From: Oligoflexia bacterium
GTDB taxonomy: Bacteria > Bdellovibrionota > UBA1018
Length of the DNA: 7,492 nucleotides
Assembly: GCA_903854365.1 (NCBI GenBank)
Contig: CAINWE010000484.1
Coordinates: 1 to 7,492, forward strand
Direction of reading: 5' to 3'
Both the position numbers and the translations under genes were made by a program. Below are positions 1-6,161 of the stretch, piece by piece (position 1 is the first letter of the stretch; each line of letters begins with the position of its first letter). The notes beneath the pieces are model-generated. The model saw only the letters and a program-made list of their open reading frames with translations. It ran no database searches and was not told where the DNA came from.

Positions 1-3
1 GGT

Positions 4-780
4 GTGGCCCTTTTGGATAGGTTTAAAACCATGCGTATGACTGGATTCAGGGTGATCATGAAGAAGATCTTCTTCTGGATTGGCTTGGAGGTATTGCTAA
101 CGGTGCATCCTCTCTTGGCCGCGCCGTTGAGTGGGTCAGATTCGGTGGTGCATCCTGCTGTCGGTGCTTCGGTTTCTGGGCTCGTGGGGGGGGCAGAACA
201 GCTGGGCTCCGCACGGCTGGGTATCAGCGTGATGGCGGCTGATCTCCATCTTGAGTTAGCCTCGAGCTGGCATTCGCTCAAGCAGGCTTGCTTCAATCAC
301 GTCGGGATTGTGGTTCCTGATCATGAGGGAGCGGAACTGCGAGAGCTGCTTCAGACCCATTTGCTAGCATTCTCTCATCTCCATCACCTGTCTCCAGGGG
401 GGTTCCTCGAGTCGGTCGATCGTAGAGCAGCTGGACTGAGTCCTACCAGGGTTCATGATGGTCGTTGGGAGCCCGGGGGAAATCCAGAAGGGCTCCGAGA
501 CAGTACTCTCTATCCGAAACGGGGGCTCGCCCCTAACGGGCCTTTTTTGACGGGTCTGATACCAAGCCTGAGATTGCTGGGGCCCCACGAAATCCATTCT
601 CAAATTTTGCCAGGCTTCAAGATTCACCTCGCTGCGAAGAACCGGGTTTTTTCAGGTCCGCCACCGCCCTCTCGAACCTTTGATGCGTCAGGCAAACCAG
701 CCCAGCACCTCGAAGGTGATGCTCATGCCTTTAGGGCGATTTTAGCATTCTCAGCCGTGGCAATTCCAAATCACGAGTAG
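4..780 (+). CDS. Hypothetical protein of unknown function, possibly exported
   Basis: I do not recognise this protein. The frame is open from the window edge to TAG at 778-780 (258 codons from GTG at 4), and no other frame on either strand is open across the stretch. The better start is ATG at 58, which has a weak AGGG (49-52) five bases upstream and gives 240 residues. From there the N-terminus reads like a Sec signal peptide: M-K-K, a hydrophobic run to about residue 20, then LLAAP. A glutamate at residue 11 inside the hydrophobic core is atypical. The rest is rich in His, Gly, Pro, Ser and Leu, with a G-P-P-P-P patch near the C-terminus and no motif I can assign. It converges on the acyl-CoA operon and is followed by a weak hairpin. 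The composition could also fit a chance open frame or a decayed gene, so confidence is low. If the gene starts left of the window, it is 5' partial. Confidence 0.3.
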   Translation: MALLDRFKTMRMTGFRVIMKKIFFWIGLEVLLTVHPLLAAPLSGSDSVVHPAVGASVSGLVGGAEQLGSARLGISVMAADLHLELASSWHSLKQACFNHVGIVVPDHEGAELRELLQTHLLAFSHLHHLSPGGFLESVDRRAAGLSPTRVHDGRWEPGGNPEGLRDSTLYPKRGLAPNGPFLTGLIPSLRLLGPHEIHSQILPGFKIHLAAKNRVFSGPPPPSRTFDASGKPAQHLEGDAHAFRAILAFSAVAIPNHE

Positions 781-790
781 TATTGGAATT
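762..790. repeat. 8-bp inverted repeat spanning the stop codon of the plus-strand frame
   Basis: AATTCCAA (762-769) and TTGGAATT (783-790) are perfect complements separated by 13 bases that include the TAG stop at 778-780. The repeat could form a hairpin in the 3' end of the transcript. No T-run follows directly, so it is not a classical terminator by itself. It may be chance. Confidence 0.35.
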
Positions 791-1044
791 TGTATGGCTG
801 GGCATTTGCCCATTATTTATCGCTGAATTCGAAGAAGAAAAATATTAAAAATATAACATTTAATACGTCAATTGGGTAGTGCACGCTTCGAAGCGCGGGT
901 CGAACAGTCTTAATAGTTATTGCCTTCGTTGAGAATTAGTTGAGCTGCTTAATTCGTTTATTTTATTACTTTAAGAATATAATTATATTTTCAATATTCA
1001 AATAATTTATAAAATAGGCAATGAGTAAGTTTGGTGAATCTTTC
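781..1044. other. AT-rich convergent intergenic spacer with two perfect palindromes
   Basis: This 264-base stretch separates the ends of two converging units, and I see no coding frame in it. It is markedly richer in A and T than its flanks, especially 835-870 and 955-1018. It holds a 12-bp perfect palindrome CGCTTCGAAGCG (884-895) and a 14-bp all-AT palindrome AATATAATTATATT (976-989). GAATAT (975-980) can also pair with ATATTC (994-999). The AT-rich hairpins lie just past the operon's last stop and could help end its transcription, but no convincing GC stem with a T-run is present on the minus strand. The plain reading is a shared terminator region. Confidence 0.6.
799..820 (+). terminator. 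Weak candidate Rho-independent terminator after the plus-strand frame
   Basis: TGGGC (799-803) and GCCCA (808-812) form a 5-bp GC-rich stem with an ATTT loop, followed by TTATTTAT (813-820). It lies 18 bases after the plus-strand stop and is oriented to serve that frame. The stem is short and the T-tract is interrupted, so this is tentative. It gives slight support to the upstream frame being transcribed. Confidence 0.25.
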
Positions 1045-1464
1045 TCAAGCTCGCGCTGGTGCATGAGTCCGAATGTAGTCCACCACCTCCTGAAGGCTCG
1101 CCCCAGGAGTAAACACCATATGAACTCCTTGGGCCTTAAGGCCAGGAATATCTTCGTCAGGAATGATCCCCCCTACGAGGAGAAGGGCGTCTGTGAGACC
1201 GTCTTTTTTGAGTCCTGCAATGATTTCTGGAACGAGAGCGTTGTGTGCACCGGATAAAATGCTGAGTCCGATGACCTGAACGTCTTCCTGAACTGCTGCA
1301 TTTACGATCATTTCTGGGGTCTGATGAAGGCCGGTGTAGATGACTTCAAAGCCAGCGTCTCGAAGTGCCCGTGCTATGACTTTGGCTCCTCGATCGTGGC
1401 CATCCAGCCCTGGCTTGGCAACGAGGACTCGAATTTTTTGAAGGGTTGCGGAATCATTTGCCAT
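1045..1464 (-). CDS. icmB: B12-binding small subunit of acyl-CoA mutase (IcmB-like)
   Basis: This is the separate cobalamin-binding subunit of a B12-dependent acyl-CoA mutase. In the cytoplasm it holds adenosylcobalamin against the large subunit encoded just upstream. The protein is essentially one B12-binding domain. Counting from the upstream ATG at 1470, the DxHxxG motif is D23-G-H25-D-R-G28, with H25 the expected lower cobalt ligand; the S-x-L motif is S70-I-L72; and the paired glycines are G100-G101. I place the start at 1464 (139 residues) rather than 1470 (141 residues), because AAGGAG at 1472-1477 is 7 bases from the inner ATG but only 1 base from the outer one. The length matches stand-alone small subunits (about 135-145). 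It starts 16 bases after the large-subunit stop and is the last gene of the operon. A generic annotation would be methylmalonyl-CoA mutase C-terminal domain; the IcmB name rests on its partner's specificity residues. Confidence 0.9.
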   Translation of the reverse strand: MANDSATLQKIRVLVAKPGLDGHDRGAKVIARALRDAGFEVIYTGLHQTPEMIVNAAVQEDVQVIGLSILSGAHNALVPEIIAGLKKDGLTDALLLVGGIIPDEDIPGLKAQGVHMVFTPGASLQEVVDYIRTHAPARA

Positions 1465-1471
1465 GAACATT

Positions 1472-1477
1472 CTCCTT
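1472..1477 (-). promoter_or_regulatory. Ribosome binding site deciding the icmB start
   Basis: AAGGAG on the minus strand. Seven bases separate it from ATG at 1464, a normal spacing, while only one base separates it from ATG at 1470. This favours the shorter 139-residue product. Confidence 0.7.
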
Positions 1478-1480
1478 CAC

Positions 1481-3232
1481 TTAGAAGCTTCCAGACTCGC
1501 GGTATTCACCAAAGACGGGTCTGAGTGTATCACAAATTTCTTGGAGTGTGGCATGGGCTTTCACTGCGCTGAGGATTGGTTCCATCAGATTTTGCCCCGC
1601 CGTAGCGGATTCCTTAACGTTCCGTAAGGCATTTTGGTGAGCTTCGCTGGGCCTTGATCTTCTGAGTTGTGCCAGTTTTTGAATTTGGTTCTGCTCGACT
1701 GTGCGGTCGATATAGAGCGTGTTCAGTGATCTTTTGTTTTCTTTCATTTGAAACTTATTCACACCGACCATGACCTTCTCCTTCGTTTCAAGCTGTCGTT
1801 GGAAATGGTAGGCGCTGTTTGCAATTTCTGCTTGTGGGAAGCCCTTTTCGATGGCTTTGATCATACCGCCCATCTCGTCAATCCGGTGAATGTATTGAAG
1901 AGCTGCTTTTTCAACTCGTGAGGTCAGGAGCTCAATGAAGTATGAACCTCCGAAAGGGTCTGCCACATGGGCTACACCGCTTTCTTCCGCTATGATTTGC
2001 TGGGTCCTGAGTGCGATCATGACAGCTTCATCTGTCGGTAAGGCAAGGGTTTCGTCCATGCTATTGGTATGGAGTGAGTTGGTGCCGCCTAAGATGGCTG
2101 CGAGTGCCTGGACGGTGACCCGCACAATATTATTATAGGGCTGTTGCGCGGTGAGTGAGACTCCAGCGGTTTGGGCGTGGGTTCTCAGCATCCAAGACTT
2201 CGGGTCCTTTGCTTGATACCTTTCCCGCATGAGTCTTGCCCAAATTCGTCGCGCTGCTCTGAATTTTGCGATTTCCTCAAAGAAATCGTTGTGTACATCA
2301 AAGAAAAAAGAGAGGCGTGGTGCAAATTCGTCAATTTTTAAGCCTCGCGCAAGGCATGAGTCAATGTATGCGAGGCCGTCGGCCAGGGTAAACGCGAGTT
2401 CTTGGACGGCTGTCGCCCCAGCTTCTCGGATGTGATAGCCGCTGATGCTGACTGTGTTCCAGTTAGGATAATGGCGTGTACAGTATTCGATTGTATCCGT
2501 GACTAAGCCGACTGCAGGGATTACCGGGTAAATCCATTCCTTTTGGGCGATATATTCTTTTAGAATATCGTTCTGCAGGGTGCCTCTCACCTTCGCTTTC
2601 GGCACTCCCTGGGCTTCAGCGACCGCAAAGTACATCGCGAGGAGTACGATCGCCGGGGCGTTAATCGTCATGGAAGTCGTTACTTCCCCAAGGGGAATGC
2701 CCTGAAATAAGCTTTCCATGTCTAGAATGGAGGAAACTGAGACGCCACATTTGCCGACCTCGCCTTTACCTCGGGGACTATCAGCGTCGTAGCCCATGAG
2801 TGTTGGCATATCAAAAGCAGTAGAAAGCCCGGTTTGACCATTTGCGAGCAGGAGCTTAAATCGCTTGTTCGTGTCTTCTGCGCTGGCAAATCCAGCGAAT
2901 TGGCGCATAGTCCAGAGTTTTCCTCGAAACATGTTCCGCTGAACTCCCCGTGTGTAAGGGTATTCGCCGGGAAAACCGCTGTCTTTGAGGTAATCGAAGC
3001 CTTCAGCCTCGAGGTCGGCAGGGGTCGAGAGAAGGGGCACATCCATATCGCTCAAAGTCGTAAACTTCACCGAGCGAGGTGGGGCGCTTGTTTCAGATTG
3101 GGTCAAGCGTTTTTCCCAATGCGCCTTTGCCTCGCGGATTTTTTTGATGGAAGGCGAAACTTTGCTCGGCCCGGAGTTTCTTAGTTTTTTACCGGCTGGC
3201 TTCTTTTGTTTTTTCTTCTCTTGGACTCTCAT
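1481..3232 (-). CDS. icmA: B12-dependent acyl-CoA mutase large subunit, predicted isobutyryl-CoA mutase (IcmA-like)
   Basis: This is the catalytic TIM-barrel subunit of the methylmalonyl-CoA mutase superfamily, 583 residues, lacking the fused B12 domain. Visible family motifs are YPYTRGV (91-97), WTMRQ (107-111), QNDILKEY (220-227), SISGYHIREAG (262-272, with Y266 and H267), RTHAQTAG (350-357), SLHTNS (386-391) and a C-terminal FGEYRES. The residues that fix substrate are telling. The position of carboxylate-binding Tyr89 of Propionibacterium methylmalonyl-CoA mutase is F112, and that of Arg207 is Q230. Phe/Gln is the published isobutyryl-CoA mutase pair. A139 sits where 2-hydroxyisobutyryl-CoA mutase has Asp117, arguing against that activity. 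The likely reaction is n-butyryl-CoA to isobutyryl-CoA and back by a radical mechanism. Oddities are a very basic N-terminal extension (about residues 1-33) and G242 where relatives have Arg (PSMR or PSVR, here PAVG). GGAGG (3237-3241) lies only 4 bases before the ATG. The gap to the upstream dehydrogenase is 22 bases. The family is certain; the substrate is inferred. Confidence 0.93.
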   Translation of the reverse strand: MRVQEKKKQKKPAGKKLRNSGPSKVSPSIKKIREAKAHWEKRLTQSETSAPPRSVKFTTLSDMDVPLLSTPADLEAEGFDYLKDSGFPGEYPYTRGVQRNMFRGKLWTMRQFAGFASAEDTNKRFKLLLANGQTGLSTAFDMPTLMGYDADSPRGKGEVGKCGVSVSSILDMESLFQGIPLGEVTTSMTINAPAIVLLAMYFAVAEAQGVPKAKVRGTLQNDILKEYIAQKEWIYPVIPAVGLVTDTIEYCTRHYPNWNTVSISGYHIREAGATAVQELAFTLADGLAYIDSCLARGLKIDEFAPRLSFFFDVHNDFFEEIAKFRAARRIWARLMRERYQAKDPKSWMLRTHAQTAGVSLTAQQPYNNIVRVTVQALAAILGGTNSLHTNSMDETLALPTDEAVMIALRTQQIIAEESGVAHVADPFGGSYFIELLTSRVEKAALQYIHRIDEMGGMIKAIEKGFPQAEIANSAYHFQRQLETKEKVMVGVNKFQMKENKRSLNTLYIDRTVEQNQIQKLAQLRRSRPSEAHQNALRNVKESATAGQNLMEPILSAVKAHATLQEICDTLRPVFGEYRESGSF

Positions 3233-3254
3233 GCTGCCTCCAAGTGTTTTGGGA

Positions 3255-4436
3255 CTAGCTTTTGTTCAAGGCCGCAAACTCCTGAGCGGCAATGACCACC
3301 CTTTGAATTTCTGAGGTGCCTTCATAAATTTCGGTAATTTTGGCGTCACGAAAATTCCTCTCGACACTGTATTCCTTCGTGTAGCCGTAACCGCCGTGGA
3401 CTTGAATCGCTTTCGTGGTGATCCACATGGCAGCCTCAGAGGCAGCAAGCTTTGCCATTGCGGCCTCTTTTGTATATTTTAGACCTAGGTCCTTCGCTCG
3501 AGCAGCAGCCCAGGTCAAGAGTCGAGCCCCTTGGAGGCGCGTGGCCATGTCGGCAATGAACCATTGAATTGCCTGAAGTTTTGCAATCGGTGCTCCAAAT
3601 TGTTCCCGCTCGGTGGCAAAGCGCTTCGATGACTCAAAGGCAGATCGTGCGATGCCAAGGGCCTGCGCAGCAATCCCGATGCGGCCTCCATCGAGGGTAT
3701 TGAGAGCGATTTTTAGGCCATCGCCGGGCTTACCGAGAAGGCATTCTTCAGGAACAAAAACATCGTCAAAAAAGAGCTGCGCGGTCGATGAAGCGGTGAT
3801 GCCTAACTTGTCCTCTAACTTGGAGACTTGATAGCCGGGGGATTTTGTATCGACGATAAAACAGGAGATCCCCTTATACCCTTGGGACTTATCCAGATTT
3901 GCGAAAACCAGGCAGATATCGGCTTCTTTTCCGTTAGTAATCCAGTTTTTTGTACCTCGAATTTTGTAGCCGCCGGGAACTTTTGTTGCAGAGCACTCGA
4001 GGCCGGCGGGATCAGAGCCGTGGCCGGGCTCGGAAAGTGCGAAGCACCCTAGCTTTTTACCTTGGGCAAGAGGGGTGAGGTATTTTGTTTTTTGTGAATC
4101 ATTTCCGAAATAGGTGAGGGGGGCACACACCAGTGAGTTATTGACCGAAACAATGACAGCGGTCGAAGCGCAGGCAGCTGCGATTTCTTCGAGGACCATT
4201 GCATAGGAAATGGCATCGGTTGCAGATCCGCCATAGTTTTCCGGAACCATCATTCCAAGGATGCCCATTTCAGCAAGAGCTTGGATGATGTCCTTTGGGA
4301 ATTCTCCAGTCGCGTCGAGCTGGGCTGCTCGGGGTTTGATCTTGTCTTCTGCAAATGCTCGCACTTGCTCGATGAGTAGTTTCTTGGATTCGTCAACTTC
4401 TGGCCAGCCTTGGTACATCGTGGTGTTTGAGTTCAT
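3255..4436 (-). CDS. Short-chain acyl-CoA dehydrogenase (butyryl-CoA dehydrogenase type)
   Basis: This FAD-dependent acyl-CoA dehydrogenase has 393 residues, a normal full length. It oxidises a short acyl-CoA to the 2-enoyl-CoA and passes electrons to electron-transfer flavoprotein. The domain order is an N-terminal helical domain (about 13-125), a middle beta domain with the signature ALSEPGHGSDPAG (133-145) and TKNWITNG (162-169), and a C-terminal helical domain with the second signature QVHGGYGYTKEYS (345-357) and IYEGTSEIQR (370-379). The catalytic base Glu is E372, in the position typical of short- and medium-chain enzymes. The start ATG overlaps the TGA of the upstream crotonase gene as ATGA, so translation is probably coupled. 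Next to 3-hydroxybutyryl-CoA dehydrogenase and crotonase genes, butyryl-CoA/crotonyl-CoA is the natural pair (bcd-like). Isobutyryl-CoA is an alternative, because the next gene encodes a predicted isobutyryl-CoA mutase. Chain length cannot be fixed from sequence alone. Confidence 0.93.
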   Translation of the reverse strand: MNSNTTMYQGWPEVDESKKLLIEQVRAFAEDKIKPRAAQLDATGEFPKDIIQALAEMGILGMMVPENYGGSATDAISYAMVLEEIAAACASTAVIVSVNNSLVCAPLTYFGNDSQKTKYLTPLAQGKKLGCFALSEPGHGSDPAGLECSATKVPGGYKIRGTKNWITNGKEADICLVFANLDKSQGYKGISCFIVDTKSPGYQVSKLEDKLGITASSTAQLFFDDVFVPEECLLGKPGDGLKIALNTLDGGRIGIAAQALGIARSAFESSKRFATEREQFGAPIAKLQAIQWFIADMATRLQGARLLTWAAARAKDLGLKYTKEAAMAKLAASEAAMWITTKAIQVHGGYGYTKEYSVERNFRDAKITEIYEGTSEIQRVVIAAQEFAALNKS

Positions 4437-5251
4437 TGAGGTTGTTCCTGGGTATTTGGGGTGGAAAGTCCTTGAAAGTGCGGTTTCCTTTTTTCTAGAA
4501 AGGCGCTCATTCCTTCGATCTGGTCGGCCGATCCGAAAAGGCGCCCAAAAGCTTGGGCCTCAGCGTCGAGTTTAAAATTTAACCCTGCTGATTCTGAGAA
4601 TTCATTGAGCAGCTGTTTAGCTCGGGCAATTGCGCTGAGCGACTGCTGACTCATCGAGCGTGCGATTTCAATTGTGTTTGGGATGAGCTCTTCAGAAGAA
4701 AAAACATGGTTAACCAAGCCGAGGGAGAGTGCCTCCTGGGCTTTGACCTTTCTGCCTGAAAAGATAAGCTCTTTCGCTCGGGGGAGGCCAACAAATTTAG
4801 AGAGTCTTAGCGTGCCTCCAAAGCCGGGGATGACACCCAGCGTGACTTCGGGTTGCCCCAGTACTGCATTTTCACTGGCAACGATGAAGTCACAAGCCAT
4901 CGCAAATTCGGCTCCGCCGCCCAGGGCAAAGCCGTTCACAGCAGCAATCGTCGGCTTAGGCATGAGCTCCAAGAGTTTGGTCGCCTCATGCCCCAGCTGC
5001 GCAAATTGTACACCTTCCTCGGCTGATTTTGCATGCATCTCAGAAATATCGGCCCCCGCAATAAAGGCCTTATTGCCCTCGCCAGTTAGGATCAGTACGC
5101 GAGTCTTTGGGTTTTGCGCTTCCTCTGAGAGGATGTGTTTCAGCTCTATGAGTACCTGGGTGTTCAGAGCATTGAGTGCGTCAGGGCGTGCGATCTTGAC
5201 GATCAGAATTCCCGGATCATAGGTCTCGGTTTTGAGAAAATTATACGTCAT
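4433..5251 (-). CDS. crt: Enoyl-CoA hydratase, crotonase family
   Basis: This crotonase-fold enzyme of 272 residues is predicted to hydrate crotonyl-CoA to 3-hydroxybutyryl-CoA or run the reverse dehydration. Oxyanion-hole segments are AFIAGADISE (62-71) and NGFALGGGAEFAMACD (106-121). Both catalytic glutamates of true hydratases are present: E115 (Glu144 of the rat mitochondrial enzyme) and E135 in QPEVTLG (Glu164). PGFGGTLRL follows at 142-150. Having both glutamates favours a real hydratase over other crotonase-fold activities. The ATG lies inside the end of the hbd frame, with an 11-base overlap, and a purine-rich GAAGAGGG lies about 10 bases upstream. Its own TGA overlaps the ATG of the acyl-CoA dehydrogenase gene. 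The C-terminal tail after about residue 262 is Gln/Thr-rich and probably disordered. Confidence 0.93.
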   Translation of the reverse strand: MTYNFLKTETYDPGILIVKIARPDALNALNTQVLIELKHILSEEAQNPKTRVLILTGEGNKAFIAGADISEMHAKSAEEGVQFAQLGHEATKLLELMPKPTIAAVNGFALGGGAEFAMACDFIVASENAVLGQPEVTLGVIPGFGGTLRLSKFVGLPRAKELIFSGRKVKAQEALSLGLVNHVFSSEELIPNTIEIARSMSQQSLSAIARAKQLLNEFSESAGLNFKLDAEAQAFGRLFGSADQIEGMSAFLEKRKPHFQGLSTPNTQEQPQ

Positions 5252-6100
5252 AGCGGTAAAACCCTCTTCCTGTCTTTTTGCCTAGCCATCCCGCTGCAAC
5301 ATACTGTCTTAAGAGCGGGCATGGGCGGTATTTCGAGTCGCCTAAACCCTGGTGTAGGACTTCCATAATGGCTAGGCAGGTATCGAGTCCGATAAAATCT
5401 GCGAGTGTGAGGGGACCCATTGGTTGATTGGTTCCCAACTTCATTGCAGTGTCGAGATCCTCCATACTCGCTACTCCTTCATGTAGCGCGGTGATCGCCT
5501 CGTTGATCATCGGCATGAGGATTCTGTTCACAGCAAAACCGGGTTGATCCTTGGCTTCAATAAAGGTCTTGCCCATTTTTTCTGCGACGGCGCGGATATG
5601 AAAAAAAGTAGTTTCTGAGGTCTGAAGGCCCCGGATGCCCTCGACCAATTTCATGACGGGCACAGGGTTCATGAAGTGAATTCCGGCAACCTTCTCTGGT
5701 CTCCTGGTTTGAGCGGCAATGGCCGTAATGCTAATGGACGAAGTGTTCGAGGCTAGGAGCGTTTCAGGTGGGCAAATTTGATCCAGTTGCTTAAAGATCG
5801 CAAATTTAATTTCAGGCTTCTCAGAGACCGCTTCAATGACGAGATCAGCTTCTGCCAGGTTTTGAATGGATGCCACGACTCGAATACGTTCGAGGCATTG
5901 TGATTCGTCAGAAGGGCTCATTCTGCCTTTTTCGACCAGTTTTTGAATTGTGCACCGATCTTGAGCTTACTCTGATCAGCATATTCTCGATTTTGATCTG
6001 CAAGTAAAATGTGAAAGCCGTATTGGGCCGCAGTTTGGGCGATGCCGGAGCCCATCTGGCCTGCGCCCAAAACGCCGATTTTTTGAATGCTGGTAGTCAT
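5241..6100 (-). CDS. hbd: 3-hydroxybutyryl-CoA dehydrogenase, frame broken by an apparent one-base deletion
   Basis: This NAD(P)-dependent enzyme interconverts acetoacetyl-CoA and 3-hydroxybutyryl-CoA. The sequence carries it in two frames. The first runs from ATG at 6100 for 60 codons to TGA at 5918-5920 and has the Rossmann loop GAGQMGSG (12-19). The second runs from ATG at 5921 to TAA at 5241 and has NTSS, HFMNPVPVMKLVE (His82 and Glu94 of that frame, the catalytic pair), PGFAVNR (Asn132) and GWLGKKTGRGFY. Adding one base in the five-A run at 5940-5944 joins them. This turns the unfamiliar tail after QF into KLVEKGRMS, typical of the family, and gives a 286-residue protein (usual length about 282-285). 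The ribosome binding site AAGAGG lies 7 bases before the start. The gene leads the operon and overlaps the crotonase gene by 11 bases. If the break is real, the first product would be only part of the NAD domain, and the second would lack the nucleotide loop. Confidence 0.9.
5940..5944 (-). other. Apparent frameshift site in hbd at an A5 homopolymer
   Basis: On the minus strand TTC-AAA-AAC-TGG would become TTC-AAA-AAA-CTG with one more A, restoring the conserved dehydrogenase reading. A second A5 run at 5928-5932 could also restore the frame but gives a less family-like sequence (NWSKKGRM instead of KLVEKGRM). A sequencing or assembly indel is the simplest cause. A real mutation, or slippage on C-AAA-AAC, is less likely. 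Confidence 0.75.
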
Positions 6101-6107
6101 AAGAAAA

Positions 6108-6113
6108 CCTCTT
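6108..6113 (-). promoter_or_regulatory. Ribosome binding site of hbd
   Basis: AAGAGG on the minus strand, 7 bases before ATG at 6100, supports that start. The remaining spacer to the mnmE stop (6114-6161) shows no convincing -35/-10 pair to my eye, so the operon may be cotranscribed with mnmE or have a promoter I cannot see. Confidence 0.6.
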
Positions 6114-6161
6114 GGGAAAATTTCCTACAAATAAACTACGTTCATTTGCCCAAAATTCAGT

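Noticed and set aside
289..324. NHVGIVVPD in the orphan frame, resembling the start of a glyoxalase/methylmalonyl-CoA epimerase domain
   Set aside because: The resemblance stops after about ten residues. No metal-binding His/Glu pattern or second half of the fold follows, so I regard it as chance.
364..627. Minus-strand open frame of 87 codons opposite the orphan frame
   Set aside because: Stops interrupt the extension of this frame in both directions and no family motif is visible. I also tried joining minus frames across 1-780 as a broken transposase and found nothing convincing.
1021..1257. Plus-strand open frame of 78 codons beginning in the spacer
   Set aside because: Almost all of it lies antisense to the B12-binding subunit gene, whose motifs are clear. 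It has no good ribosome binding site and no recognisable product.
2722..3042. Minus-strand open frame of 106 codons within the mutase gene
   Set aside because: It overlaps the mutase in another frame on the same strand, and the mutase frame has unbroken family motifs here.
1481..3232. Calling the mutase a methylmalonyl-CoA mutase
   Set aside because: The carboxylate-binding Tyr and Arg are replaced by Phe and Gln. The family is right, but the substrate assignment is not supported.
4674..5222. Plus-strand open frame of 182 codons
   Set aside because: It is a shadow of the crotonase gene on the other strand. Its sequence is Ser/Pro/Ala-rich and low in meaning, as such shadows are.
6101..6161. 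Promoter or operator in the mnmE-hbd spacer, including the near-palindrome GGAAATTTTCC
   Set aside because: I could not find a -35/-10 pair with good spacing, and the short near-palindrome is expected by chance in AT-rich sequence.
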